A stretch of 64,000 nucleotides of DNA from an uncultured Porphyromonadaceae bacterium (GCA_937892215.1 CALAVE010000043.1:1-64000); one strand, 5' to 3'; counted from the first letter of the stretch, positions 1-9,608 are shown. The notes: generated by a model not told the origin, from the sequence alone. Program-made: numbers and translations.

Positions 1-42
1 CAAGATTACTTGAAAGAACTAATCGGCAATCTCAAATTTTGA
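1..42 (+). CDS. C-terminal end of a protein cut by the window edge
   Basis: Frame 1 is open from the first base and ends with TGA at 40-42, giving a 13-residue tail QDYLKELIGNLKF. The composition (amphipathic, Leu/Lys-rich) is plausible for a protein C-terminus, and the mod gene follows on the same strand. The family cannot be told from so short a piece, and it could be a chance open frame. Confidence 0.3.
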   Translation, partial: QDYLKELIGNLKF

Positions 43-455
43 TGCGGTTGCCGTGAATAATCAGTGAAACTATTGGAATATTCAAAGAAATCAATTAATT
101 TTGAGGGGTTGATTAGCCGGAAACGGCTATCAGCAGACATATAAAAAGCGTTTATTGCGCTTTGTTCTTTGGCTTTCGAAAACGTAGGAAATTTTCAACA
201 AGTCACCAGAGAACAATGCAACAATAGATGCCATGCTGTGTATAATTGCACCTGCCATATGCTGCCATTAGGTGGTGTATGGGGTGGTGACTATACATAT
301 GGCGTGGAGTCTTGAGTTGCTTGTTCAGTGACTTGAGGTTTCCTACGACCATCGAAAGCTGAGCAAGCGACGATAATAGGCTCTCACGCTTTCTTTGTAA
401 TATGGCATCATCAGTGAGCCGTGGTGCTGAGACATAAACCAAGACTAACTCACTG
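43..455. other. Gene-poor stretch before the Type III R-M locus
   Basis: About 410 bases without a convincing gene. A minus-strand open frame crosses part of it but continues antisense into mod and resembles no family I know. The stretch is AT-rich and presumably holds the promoter of mod, but no clear TTG/TAnnTTTG pair is visible. It may be decayed sequence. Confidence 0.4.
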
Positions 456-2354
456 ATGAAAACAGATACCAGAGCCAAACTGATTGAGAGGGTTAACTCG
501 CTGCAAGGGCTGACAGATGATGAACGTGCTGATTTGCTTGAATTGCTTCGCACACAGAAGACATACGGACTTGTGTGGGAAGACAAGAAAGAAGACGTTG
601 AGGAACGGCTGCGCGATGAGTTGCCCGTGCTCATTGAGGACGAGACGAAACGCCTCACCGACGGCGGCGACGAAGCCCCAAACCACATCCTCATCGAGGG
701 CGACAACCTCGAAGCACTTACCACGCTGGCCTACACCCACGCCGGAAAAATCGACGTCATCTACATCGACCCACCCTACAACACTGGCAACAAGGACTTT
801 ATCTACAACGACAGTTATGTAGATAGCGAGGATACCTACCGCCATAGCAAATGGCTCTCGTTTATGGCAAAACGCCTGCGCATCGCCAAGAAGTTGTTAA
901 ACGAAAACGGATTTATTTGTATCTCTATTGATGACAATGAATATCCAAACTTGAAGTCCTTGTGCGATGAAATATTTCTAGAAAGGAACTATCTAACCAC
1001 ATTTCACGTACAAGTGAGATATGCAGAAAAAAGCATTAATGAGGAGAAACCATTTAAGCCTTTAATGGAATATGTTCTTATTTATGCTAAAAACGCTTCA
1101 ATTTTTAATCCTAAGAGAGAAGCCATAGATTACGGACTTGAAAAGTTCTGCTTCAGAATAAAAGAAACGAGTGAGGGTGAGCATTTCTTTGTTGGACAAC
1201 AAGAAGTTGTCGTTTTTAAACAAGGAGAATGGGAAATTGAAAAAATAGAGAATGGAGCCATTGATGGTCTTAAAGAGACATGGATTACTGGAAGCATATA
1301 TACAACTATGAGTTATGGAAAAGTTTTCCAAACTGTTGTTGAGCCAAGAGTGTCAATTGATGGCATTGGTTGTCTTTATAAAGTTATAGGAAGAGGAGAT
1401 GATGGTCTTGGATATAGATATTATACAGGCCCTGCAAAAAAGAATGCGACAAAAGGTAAAATGTTTAGTGGCATGCCTTTAGACAAGGTTGAATTATTCA
1501 ATAAAGGAGAAATTCCGAAAAGACTTCTCCCGATTTTAACCATGTACGACTACGCTCCAGACTTTGGCAACATTCGAAGTGAGGGCGGCGTGCCTTTTGG
1601 GAGTGGGAAAAAACCTATAAAAATGCTAAAGCAACTGATTGACCTACATAATAATGCAAATTCTATAGTCTTAGATTTCTTTGCTGGTTCTGGAAGTACA
1701 GGGCATGCTGTTATGCAGCTAAACCAAGAAGATAAAGGGCATAGAACATTTATTCTTGTCACAAATAATGAAAACAAAATTTGTGAAGAAAAGACTTACG
1801 TAAGATGTAGAAATGTCATTGATGGGTATAATAATCATGAAGGTCTGCACGGCAACAACCTGCGCTACTACCGCACCGACTTTGTGGGTCGTTCGCGCTC
1901 CCCACAAAACCTGCGCAAGTTGGTGCGGCTCGCCACCGATATGCTTTGCATCAAAGAAGACCTGTATGCCGAGCAACCGGCGTTTGCCGGGCAGGAAGTC
2001 GTCAAGCAAGCGTTCCGCTACTTTGAGAAAGGCGACAAACGCATGCTGGTGATTTACCGAGAGGAAGCCGTGCCACTGCTTGTGCCGCTCATCGAGCAGT
2101 TTGAGTTGCCGCAGGGCGAGCGCTTCAAGGTGTATGTGTTCTCGCCCAGCGAAGACCCGTGGGCGGGCGACTTCGAGGACGTGCAGGACAAGGTGGAGCT
2201 TTGCGCGCTGCCTATGGCAATCCTAAACGCCTACAAGCGTGTGTTGCCCAAGCGTAAAGACCGAAATATTTTCGTTGATGAAAACGCATCCGAGAAACAC
2301 GAAACACCACAAAACGATTCATTGTTTCCCGAAATGGAAGGAGGTGAGAGATGA
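456..2354 (+). CDS. mod: Type III restriction-modification system, DNA methyltransferase subunit (Mod)
   Basis: Modifies adenine at the recognition site and supplies sequence specificity to the Mod-Res complex. The 632-residue protein has the permuted (beta-class) order of amino-methyltransferases: catalytic motif DPPYNTG at residues 105-111 first, and the S-adenosylmethionine loop FAGSGSTGHA near residue 410 later. The region between them is the target recognition domain. Length and layout match Type III Mod proteins. The gene overlaps res by four bases (ATGA), so the two are translationally coupled. Base composition is uneven: roughly 895-1845 is clearly more AT-rich than both ends, as expected if the recognition domain was replaced by recombination. 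No simple repeat suggesting phase variation is seen in the coding region. Confidence 0.93.
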   Translation: MKTDTRAKLIERVNSLQGLTDDERADLLELLRTQKTYGLVWEDKKEDVEERLRDELPVLIEDETKRLTDGGDEAPNHILIEGDNLEALTTLAYTHAGKIDVIYIDPPYNTGNKDFIYNDSYVDSEDTYRHSKWLSFMAKRLRIAKKLLNENGFICISIDDNEYPNLKSLCDEIFLERNYLTTFHVQVRYAEKSINEEKPFKPLMEYVLIYAKNASIFNPKREAIDYGLEKFCFRIKETSEGEHFFVGQQEVVVFKQGEWEIEKIENGAIDGLKETWITGSIYTTMSYGKVFQTVVEPRVSIDGIGCLYKVIGRGDDGLGYRYYTGPAKKNATKGKMFSGMPLDKVELFNKGEIPKRLLPILTMYDYAPDFGNIRSEGGVPFGSGKKPIKMLKQLIDLHNNANSIVLDFFAGSGSTGHAVMQLNQEDKGHRTFILVTNNENKICEEKTYVRCRNVIDGYNNHEGLHGNNLRYYRTDFVGRSRSPQNLRKLVRLATDMLCIKEDLYAEQPAFAGQEVVKQAFRYFEKGDKRMLVIYREEAVPLLVPLIEQFELPQGERFKVYVFSPSEDPWAGDFEDVQDKVELCALPMAILNAYKRVLPKRKDRNIFVDENASEKHETPQNDSLFPEMEGGER

Positions 2355-4726
2355 AAGATTTACTATATCAGCGTAAAGCAGTAGCGGAACTTGTTGACAA
2401 AACCATCACGCTGCTCAATAGCGGACAGACGCGCCGCAAACTCGTGTTTGAAGCCCCCACAGGCAGCGGCAAGACCGTGATGGCATGCGAAGCACTGGCA
2501 CAACTCGTGGATGCGATGCGCGACCGTGGCGACTCAAAGTATCAGGAGGCCGCTTTCATCTGGTTTGCTCCACGCAAACTGCACTTGCAGAGCTATGGCA
2601 AACTTCGTCTCGCCTACGAGGATAACCGCAGCCTCAGTCCGGTGATGTTCGACGAACTAGACCAAAGCGAGGGCATCCAACCTGGAGAAATCCTGTTCGT
2701 GAACTGGGAGAGCGTCAACAAAGATAACAACGTGATGGCGCGTGAGAGCGAGAGCAGCGCGAGCATCTATGAAATAGCACGACGCACACGTGATGAACTC
2801 GGCTTGCCCATCGTGGTGGTTATCGACGAGGAACACATGTTCTGGAGCAAAACCGCCGATAAGAGCAAGCAGGTGCTTGACAGCATTGACCCGGCGGTGG
2901 AAATACGCATTTCGGCGACCCCCAAGACGCGAACAAACTACAACGTGGTTGTGGAGCGCAAGGACGTGATAGAAGCAGAAATGATAAAGAAAGAGGTGGT
3001 GCTCAACCCCGACATAACGGCTGACATGAGCAAAGAGCACACCCTGAACGAACACCTGATTGAGACCGCCCTGCGCAAGCGTCAACAACTCGCCGACGCC
3101 TACCGCGCACTGGGCGTGAACATCAATCCGCTGCTGCTCATCCAGTTGCCTAACGACGCCAAAGAGGCTATGACCAGCGACGATGAAGCCATAAAGGAGC
3201 AAGTGGTCACCTACTTGAGCGCCAATCCCCAGTGGCATATCACCACCGATAACAGCAAACTCGCAATCTGGCTCGCCGGGGAACAAAACAAGATTAACCT
3301 ACAGGACATAGAAAAGCCTGACAGCATGGTGCAGGTTTTGCTGTTCAAGGAAGCCATCGCCCTGGGTTGGGACTGCCCGCGTGCGGCGGTGCTGCTGATT
3401 TTCCGCAAACTGCAGAGCGACACATTCACCACTCAGACCGTGGGGCGCATCCTGCGAATGCCAGAGCAGCGACATTATCGCGACGAGGCGCTCAACGTGG
3501 GCTACGTCTATACCGACATCGCCCGTGAGCGCATTCAGATTCTTGCAGCAGACGCAAGTTATATCCATAACAACGCAGTAATTGCCTATAGGCGTGAGAA
3601 CCTGCGCAATGTGTCGCTCAACAGCACCTACAGCGAGCGGCCCAACGCCGGACGTAACTATCTAGGCCCGGATTTCAAATATGTGCTGATGCGGGAAGCG
3701 GTGAAATTCTTCAAATTAGAGCGGCAAGCGAACTCGCTGTTTACATTCGCCGAGTTGGCAGCCCTGCAAGATGACGATGACTACCGCCCGCTGTCTGAAA
3801 CAGATGACGAGCAAATCAACGAGAACCGCCGACGTGCCGAAATGACCATCCGCCTTGATGTGAAAAATATTAACGCTGAGATTCCGGCTGATGTCCATTT
3901 CCAGAACGAGGAACAAATCCTCACTGTGAACCAAGTGAAATACGCTCGCACGGTAGGTGAAATCAACCGTGTTTTCAAGGCATATATGGATGGCAAGGGC
4001 GGACAATTCGAGGCCAAAGGCCGCACCGACAAGATCAGTAACTATCTGGTTGAAGTAATATCGGAACTTTTCGATATTTTCGAGACCGACGCGAAGAAAG
4101 TGGTACTGTATTACGAGAATAAGCCAAAATTTGACCGCTTAATTGACCGTGCCCTTGAAACATATCTTAAACTGCGAGCGCAAAAGAATAAAGGGAAACA
4201 GGCCCGCAACTTCGTCGATTATCAGTGGGAAGTGCCTGAGGAGCGTGTCTATGACAGCGAGACGTACCACACCGCACAGGGCGAGGCTCATGCCCTCACT
4301 CCGTTCTACGAACTCAACGCTGCCAGCAATCCCGAAGTGCAGTTTGCCGCCTACCTTGAAGCCCACCGCGATACGCTCGACTGGTGGTACAAGAACGGCG
4401 ACAACGGCAAGCAGCACTACGCCATAAGATACCAAAACAGCGCAGACCAAACCGCACTTTTCTACGTCGATTTTGTTATCCGAGCGAAAAGCGGCAAAAT
4501 CTACCTGTTCGACACCAAAGGCACCGGTGGCGACATAGACCCCGAGGTGGTGAACAAGCACAACGCGCTCATTGACTACATCGCTGCCGAGAATGCCCGT
4601 GGCGGCAACCTGCACGGCGGAGTAATCAAGATGGATAAGTACGGCAACTGGCTCTACTGCCAATTCAAGATTGACAACGCCGAGGACTTGAGCAACTGGA
4701 CTATTTTTGAACCCAGAAACGCATAA
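2351..4726 (+). CDS. res: Type III restriction-modification system, restriction/helicase subunit (Res)
   Basis: ATP-dependent translocase and nuclease that works with Mod to cut DNA carrying unmethylated, head-to-head sites. The 791-residue protein has superfamily-2 motifs: Walker A APTGSGKT at about 35-42, motif II VVIDEEH near 158, motif III SATPKT, and motif VI VGRILRMPEQRH. The C-terminus carries a PD-(D/E)xK-like nuclease signature, DFVIR near 705 and LFDTKG near 720. The start ATG overlaps the mod stop codon (ATGA), which fixes the start. It appears complete; all motifs expected for an active enzyme are present. Confidence 0.93.
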   Translation: MKDLLYQRKAVAELVDKTITLLNSGQTRRKLVFEAPTGSGKTVMACEALAQLVDAMRDRGDSKYQEAAFIWFAPRKLHLQSYGKLRLAYEDNRSLSPVMFDELDQSEGIQPGEILFVNWESVNKDNNVMARESESSASIYEIARRTRDELGLPIVVVIDEEHMFWSKTADKSKQVLDSIDPAVEIRISATPKTRTNYNVVVERKDVIEAEMIKKEVVLNPDITADMSKEHTLNEHLIETALRKRQQLADAYRALGVNINPLLLIQLPNDAKEAMTSDDEAIKEQVVTYLSANPQWHITTDNSKLAIWLAGEQNKINLQDIEKPDSMVQVLLFKEAIALGWDCPRAAVLLIFRKLQSDTFTTQTVGRILRMPEQRHYRDEALNVGYVYTDIARERIQILAADASYIHNNAVIAYRRENLRNVSLNSTYSERPNAGRNYLGPDFKYVLMREAVKFFKLERQANSLFTFAELAALQDDDDYRPLSETDDEQINENRRRAEMTIRLDVKNINAEIPADVHFQNEEQILTVNQVKYARTVGEINRVFKAYMDGKGGQFEAKGRTDKISNYLVEVISELFDIFETDAKKVVLYYENKPKFDRLIDRALETYLKLRAQKNKGKQARNFVDYQWEVPEERVYDSETYHTAQGEAHALTPFYELNAASNPEVQFAAYLEAHRDTLDWWYKNGDNGKQHYAIRYQNSADQTALFYVDFVIRAKSGKIYLFDTKGTGGDIDPEVVNKHNALIDYIAAENARGGNLHGGVIKMDKYGNWLYCQFKIDNAEDLSNWTIFEPRNA

Positions 4727-4806
4727 CCGACATGAAAGGCATTGATAAGCCAAGAGAGATAAGCTGTGCAGGATGATGCGCTCTGTATAGGCGTTATTGA
4801 GGTGGA

Positions 4807-5688
4807 CTAATACTTGATTTTGAAATAGTGGAGCAGGGCTTTGTAATTGTCTTGAGCGGTTAGGCAGGTATCGCGCAAATAGCCATCAATCTGTCCCCAG
4901 TTTTGTATGCCGCGATAGTAATAAAGGCATAAGTCTTCGGAAATAATAAATGGTACAATCCCTGTCTGCAAGCATTGCCAAAACATCACCAATCGGCCTA
5001 CACGACCGTTGCCATCTTGGAATGGGTGAATACGCTCGAACTTCACGTGAAAATTCAGTATGTCGGTAAACTCAACTTTCTCAATACCATTATATTCGGC
5101 AAGTAAAGCCTGCATGCACTTGTGAACTTCTTTAGGTTGTGCGGTTTCTTTGCCGCCCACTTCGTTGGCGAGCCGTTTGTAATCGCCCACTGCAAACCAT
5201 GACTTTTGACTATCGGAAGTATTGGTTTTGAGGATAAGATGCAGTTGCTTCAGGTGCGTTTCTGTCAAGCGGTCGGTGGCGTGATTGATGATATAATCTA
5301 TACATCGAAAGTGATTCACGGTTTCGATAATATCATCAATACGCGTATTTTCGGTGGTTATGCCAAGCGTATTTGTTTCAAAGATATAGCGTGTTTGTTC
5401 CTTGGTTAACCGGCTACCTTCAATATGGTTGGAGTTGTAGGTGAGGTCGATTTGCGTGCGGTGATAGATGCCGCCTTTAAGTTTAGTTTCTTTCTCATCA
5501 CGCAATCGCTGAAGCAAAGGAGATATTTTCTTCTTTCCCTTTAGAGGCAAAGCGGCATCTGCGGGTATATTCCATGTTTTACCCCTGAGAAAAGCCCCCT
5601 CAATCTTCCCCGAGGCGCAATAGTTGCGGGCAGTACGGTCGCTAATGGCGTACTTTTGAGCAAACTGGATGACAGATATGTACTCCAT
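4807..5688 (-). CDS. Fic-domain protein (AMP transferase family) with N-terminal helix-turn-helix
   Basis: Fic proteins transfer AMP or related groups from nucleotides to target-protein hydroxyls. The 293-residue protein has a complete catalytic motif HPFQDGNGRVGR at about 221-232 and, near residues 85-92, the sequence SNHIEGS, which matches the (S/T)xxxE(G/N) inhibitory helix. This makes it a class II, self-inhibited Fic protein. The first 45 residues resemble a MerR/excisionase-like DNA-binding helix (VIQFAQKYAISDRTARNYC). The start chosen is the ATG directly before MEYISV; a longer upstream frame looks non-coding. The gene converges on the Type III R-M locus. A link to defence is possible from position only; the target is unknown. 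Confidence 0.88.
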   Translation of the reverse strand: MEYISVIQFAQKYAISDRTARNYCASGKIEGAFLRGKTWNIPADAALPLKGKKKISPLLQRLRDEKETKLKGGIYHRTQIDLTYNSNHIEGSRLTKEQTRYIFETNTLGITTENTRIDDIIETVNHFRCIDYIINHATDRLTETHLKQLHLILKTNTSDSQKSWFAVGDYKRLANEVGGKETAQPKEVHKCMQALLAEYNGIEKVEFTDILNFHVKFERIHPFQDGNGRVGRLVMFWQCLQTGIVPFIISEDLCLYYYRGIQNWGQIDGYLRDTCLTAQDNYKALLHYFKIKY

Positions 5689-5805
5689 GTTATCGGCAAG
5701 TTTTAATTGAAAAACGACGATAAAGATACGACTTTTTGCCGATATCGGCAAATTAATTACGGTTAAAAAGGAGGAGCAAGTTCCAGATAAATACAGAAAT
5801 TTCTT

Positions 5806-5990
5806 AATGGAAAAGGAAGTAAATACAACCAAATGGTGCCGGTCGCACGCAGTGTGCCGGCCAACATTGCTGAGGGCAGTTCGCGACGCCAAACCAGCCG
5901 CGAGAATCCTATTCTCCCGGGGTCTGTATGTCGAGCTTTCGCCGATGTGCGCAAGGGTGCGGACCTGTGGGGTTGAAAGAAAATTCCAAG
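5806..5990 (+). pseudogene. Remnant of a four-helix-bundle (S23/IVS-type) protein gene
   Basis: In the frame beginning at ATG 5833 the sequence reads VARSVPANIAEGSSRRQTSR, the hallmark segment of the 23S-rRNA-intervening-sequence/four-helix-bundle family. After residue ENP the similarity continues one frame over as LYVELSPMCARVRT, comparable to the family's LYIALGSxAExxT segment. The remnant is therefore frameshifted and lacks most of both ends. It lies between a Fic gene and a DUF3667 gene with no partner gene nearby. Recognition is by memory of the family pattern. Confidence 0.6.
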
Positions 5991-6066
5991 TTCTTTATCT
6001 TGGTTGGCTTATAAGTCGGGATTTTTATCTATATTTGCCTAAAATTAATGAGGCGACTGGTGGCAG

Positions 6067-7098
6067 ATGGCTTTGAAGTGGATTAAAAATATGGTGAAGA
6101 GGGTGCTGGCGTGGTGTGGGCCGCGCTGGGACCGATTCCGCGTGTGGCAGCTGACGCCAGTGAGTTATCCGGCGCTTGACCCGGAGGAGATGCACACGTG
6201 TGTGAACTGCGGCGAGTTTTTCACGGGTAAGTATTGTCCGCGCTGTGGCCAGAACGGTCGTATCCAGAGGCTGAACATGAAGGGCGCGATGGAGAGTTTC
6301 ATGGATGTGTGGGGTCTGGGGTCGAGGAGCATGCCACGGGCGATGTTTCACTTGCTGACGCGCCCCGGTTACATGATAGGCGACTATATTCGCGGTCACA
6401 GGCAGGCTTATTTTCCGCCGTTCAAGATGTTGTTCCTGCTGACGGCGGCGGCTCTGCTGGTGGCATATATGCTTCCTGACGGCGATGCGGCAGGGGCAGC
6501 TGCCAAGGTGGCGACAGAGGAGGTGGCGGAGCGGCCCGCTGAGGGCGTGGCACCACATCCGGACATTGCGTTGGCAGAGCAGCAAGAGGTCTCCACCGAC
6601 ACTAAAGAAGAGTCTGCTGATGAAGTAACTGGAAAGGAAGAAGCGAGACAGCGTTCGAAACTGCTGAAGCAGGTGGACGAGTATGTAAGCGCGACAGAAG
6701 ACTATGGTAAGAGAAACAAAGCGCTGTCGATTTTGCTGTATCAGTTGCTGTTCACGGTGGGAGTGTGGGTGTTTTTCCGTAAGTCGCCCCGATTTACCGA
6801 TATTTCATTCCCTGAGACGTTTATAGGTCAGACGATGATAGCGTCGCAGATGCAACTCTTGTCCATTATCTACATGCTGGTGATGCTGAGAACGAGTGAG
6901 GACGACTTTGCGTTGCCTATGTCGCTGTTTGTGGCGGTGCTGCTGATAGACTTCAAGCAGCTCTACGGCTACAACTGGTTGCAGACGATATTGCGCACTG
7001 CGGGCGCCGCAGTGGTGGAGCTCGTTGTTATTATGTTGTTTGCTATGCTGTTGGCACTGGTGGCGATGGTGAAGACGCAGGCATGGACGGAGTTTTAG
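6067..7098 (+). CDS. DUF3667 family zinc-ribbon membrane protein
   Basis: Function is unknown. The 343-residue protein has a zinc ribbon near residues 45-62 (CVNC...CPRCGQ), then the family-typical stretch around RGHRQAYFPPFKMLFLL leading into the first membrane segment. A charged, probably extramembrane loop (about 145-215) is followed by several more hydrophobic helices up to the C-terminus. The protein is probably in the inner membrane. A possible -7 box TATATTTG lies at 6030-6037. The transglycosylase gene follows after about 20 bases on the same strand, so co-transcription is likely. DUF3667 proteins are widespread in Bacteroidetes; no role can be given. Confidence 0.8.
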   Translation: MALKWIKNMVKRVLAWCGPRWDRFRVWQLTPVSYPALDPEEMHTCVNCGEFFTGKYCPRCGQNGRIQRLNMKGAMESFMDVWGLGSRSMPRAMFHLLTRPGYMIGDYIRGHRQAYFPPFKMLFLLTAAALLVAYMLPDGDAAGAAAKVATEEVAERPAEGVAPHPDIALAEQQEVSTDTKEESADEVTGKEEARQRSKLLKQVDEYVSATEDYGKRNKALSILLYQLLFTVGVWVFFRKSPRFTDISFPETFIGQTMIASQMQLLSIIYMLVMLRTSEDDFALPMSLFVAVLLIDFKQLYGYNWLQTILRTAGAAVVELVVIMLFAMLLALVAMVKTQAWTEF

Positions 7099-7119
7099 AT
7101 AGAAGTGTTCTGTATCACT

Positions 7120-7914
7120 ATGGCGACATCACAGACTAAAAATAAGACAAAGGTCAAGCCTGCGCAGAAGAAGGCGCAGACGGCAGCGGCGCAGGCCACC
7201 GAACTGGCACGCAAGCCCGGGCGGTGGCTGCGGAAACTGTGGATGTGGCTGGGAGTGGCGGTGCTGGTGTTTGTTGTGAGTACGGTGGGCGCTGTGCTGG
7301 CGTTCAAGTGGATAGAGGTTCCGGTGACACCACTGATGCTATACCGGTGCGCTCAGCAGGCGTATCACGGTGAGCCGGTGCGGATGGAGCACCAGTGGGT
7401 GCCCATGGCGGAGATATCGCACAACGTGCCCCAGGCAGTGATGGCGAGCGAGGACAATCTGTTTCTGCGTCACAAGGGGTTCGACTTAGAGCAAATCTAT
7501 CAGGCCCGTCTTGAGGCCCTTCACGGCGGCCGCGAGCGCGGAGCCAGCACCATAAGTCAGCAGACGGCCAAGAACGTGTTTCTGTGGCAGGGGCACAGTT
7601 GGGTCAGGAAAGGACTGGAGGCATATTTCACGGTGTTGATAGAGTTTTTCTGGGGCAAAGAGCGGATAATGGAAGTGTATCTCAACTCGATAGAGATGGG
7701 TCGCGGCATCTACGGCGTGGAGGCGGTGGCGGAGTTTCACTTCGGGAAGCAGGCGTCGGAACTGACCGCCGGCGAAGCGGCGCTGATAGCGGCGTCGCTG
7801 CCCAATCCACTCACCCGCAACTCGGCCAACCCCAGCAAGTATATGCAGAAGCGGAAACGTCAGATAATGAATCTGATGGGCAAGATAGACGACTGCGGCA
7901 TGGGCTGCAAGTGA
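7120..7914 (+). CDS. mtgA: Monofunctional biosynthetic peptidoglycan transglycosylase
   Basis: Polymerises lipid II into glycan strands at the outer face of the inner membrane. The 264-residue protein has a cytoplasmic basic tail, one membrane anchor (about residues 42-66), and a GT51 glycosyltransferase domain. Visible GT51 motifs are ASEDNLFLRHKGFD (catalytic Glu), RGASTISQQTAKN, and KERIMEVYLNSIEMG. There is no transpeptidase domain. The ATG at 7120 is preferred over a GTG five codons upstream because it gives the usual short basic N-terminus. It lies directly downstream of the DUF3667 gene. Confidence 0.92.
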   Translation: MATSQTKNKTKVKPAQKKAQTAAAQATELARKPGRWLRKLWMWLGVAVLVFVVSTVGAVLAFKWIEVPVTPLMLYRCAQQAYHGEPVRMEHQWVPMAEISHNVPQAVMASEDNLFLRHKGFDLEQIYQARLEALHGGRERGASTISQQTAKNVFLWQGHSWVRKGLEAYFTVLIEFFWGKERIMEVYLNSIEMGRGIYGVEAVAEFHFGKQASELTAGEAALIAASLPNPLTRNSANPSKYMQKRKRQIMNLMGKIDDCGMGCK

Positions 7915-8053
7915 AAATGGGTGTGTTAGTGGCACGGAAAAGCCGTTTAGTCGAAACTAATGGCTGAGAGGTTAAACCTAACGGCAGAAACAGAGTCAAA
8001 AAGACAAGAATATTAATAACCGCCGCAAAAGTGGCATTAAAATTCAGAGAGAG

Positions 8054-9562
8054 ATGAAGACAATGAGAAACTGGACGATGAGCGTAATGCTCATAGGTTG
8101 CCTGGCAATGGCAATCTCGGCATCCGCACAGATGCGGAGCCGCGGCAACACGAGCAATGAGGGGCGCGTGGCAACGACCTCAGCACAGGCCAGCAGCGCG
8201 CGTCAAGTTTCTAACAAGCCGGCAAGCGCCAACACCGGCACGGTGAGCCGCAGCACCGGCACGGTGTCGCAGAATCGCAACACTGGATCGGTGAGCAGCA
8301 GCCGCAGCACAGGCACGGTGACCCGGAGCTCTAGTTCGAGCACGAGCACGTCGCGTCAGGCGACCACATCGGGAGCGTCGGTTTCGAGGCAAGGTAGCGT
8401 GACGTCGAACCGTAACACCTCGATTTCGACAAGCGGAAATGCGTCGTCGTCGAGCAGCAATCGCGGCAGCGTTACGAGCCGTAGCACAGGAACGGTGAAT
8501 AGCGCGCGTAGCAGCAGCGTGAACACATCCGGTTCGGCGGTGAGTAACTCGCGGAACACGAGCGTAAGTTCCTCGGTCTCTTCGAGCGGAAGTTCGTTGA
8601 GTAACCGCAGCGGCAGCACCTCGGTGGGTAGCACGGTAAATCGCAACACCGGTATCACCAACACCCGTTCGTCGGGGACAAGCACCAGTGGCGCAAGTTC
8701 GGCAACCAACAGCAACGTGAGCGTGGGAAGCGGCACGAGCGTGGACCGCAGCGGAAACGGGGGTGTGAATCGCGGAGGCACCGATACGGGCATCCAGACC
8801 AACCTCAAGAACGGTAATGCGAGCACGGGCAATTCCGGCTCGAACGTGGGAACTGTGGTGAACCGTCGTGGTGATAACAGTAGCGGCAGCACAAGCAATA
8901 ACCGCCCCGGAGACAACACCACAACCCACAGCAACAACACGCACGGAGACTATAATCCGGCCAACAACAAGCCGCAGCCCTACGGCGGATATAGCAACCA
9001 GCGTGACTACGACCACCGCACCACGGTGATTCACAACAGTTACACCTGCGGTGTGTGGGACGTGAGAGTGGCACCTCCTATCCGTCCTTACCGTCCTCGC
9101 TACCTGCACGTGTATCGTCCGGTTCGCCCTGTGGGGTGGAGACCAGTGGTGAGCATACCAATCATAGATGGAATCCTGGGCCTGCAGTTCGGAGTTTACT
9201 ACAACAACTCGCTGAACTACCTCTACAGCAACGGCTACTACATCGACGGATTTTACGACAATGTGGTGTATCTGCGCGACGTTCTGCAACTGGACTACTA
9301 CTGGCCCGACGTGATGCTCCAGTATGATGATTACAACCGTCTGGCTTACGTACAGTTCGTGTACTCTACTGATTACGCCGACCGCACCCGCCTGCGTCGC
9401 ATCTATCGCCAGTTGTGTCTGCAGTACGGCTCACCGGTTACCTTCCGAGACGATGAGATAAGCCAGATTTCGTGGTATGGCGGTAACGGAGAGGGCTATG
9501 TGACACTGAGATATTCCCGCCACGGCGGTCGCTACTTCACCACAGTGTCCTACGGATATTGA
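8054..9562 (+). CDS. Secreted Ser/Thr/Asn-rich low-complexity protein
   Basis: I do not recognise the family. The 502-residue protein starts with a signal peptide ending near ASASAQ. Residues about 25-315 are almost entirely Ser, Thr, Asn, Gly and Arg, built from degenerate short repeats around the pattern (S/N)RSTGTV and lacking order-promoting residues. The last ~170 residues are different: Tyr-, Arg- and Val-rich, beginning with WDVRVAPPIRPYRPRY and probably folded into beta strands, ending in SYGY. This looks like an exported or surface protein with a long disordered, possibly glycosylated, spacer and a C-terminal globular domain. The repeats make an open antisense frame, which is an artefact. 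Confidence 0.72.
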   Translation: MKTMRNWTMSVMLIGCLAMAISASAQMRSRGNTSNEGRVATTSAQASSARQVSNKPASANTGTVSRSTGTVSQNRNTGSVSSSRSTGTVTRSSSSSTSTSRQATTSGASVSRQGSVTSNRNTSISTSGNASSSSSNRGSVTSRSTGTVNSARSSSVNTSGSAVSNSRNTSVSSSVSSSGSSLSNRSGSTSVGSTVNRNTGITNTRSSGTSTSGASSATNSNVSVGSGTSVDRSGNGGVNRGGTDTGIQTNLKNGNASTGNSGSNVGTVVNRRGDNSSGSTSNNRPGDNTTTHSNNTHGDYNPANNKPQPYGGYSNQRDYDHRTTVIHNSYTCGVWDVRVAPPIRPYRPRYLHVYRPVRPVGWRPVVSIPIIDGILGLQFGVYYNNSLNYLYSNGYYIDGFYDNVVYLRDVLQLDYYWPDVMLQYDDYNRLAYVQFVYSTDYADRTRLRRIYRQLCLQYGSPVTFRDDEISQISWYGGNGEGYVTLRYSRHGGRYFTTVSYGY

Positions 9563-9608
9563 GCCCCGGAGAGGCCATCTGAGCCTGCTTAGGGAAAAAT
9601 AAGAGAGG

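Noticed and set aside
203..724. 173-codon minus-strand open frame before and across the start of mod
   Set aside because: More than half is antisense to mod, and the remainder matches no family I know.
5689..5892. N-terminal extension of the first Fic protein
   Set aside because: The 68 extra residues overlap the four-helix-bundle relic antisense and show no domain; the ATG before MEYISV starts a clear DNA-binding helix.
8180..9289. 369-codon minus-strand open frame opposite the Ser/Asn-rich protein
   Set aside because: It results from the repetitive codons of the real gene and reads as low-complexity Ala/Arg/Val.
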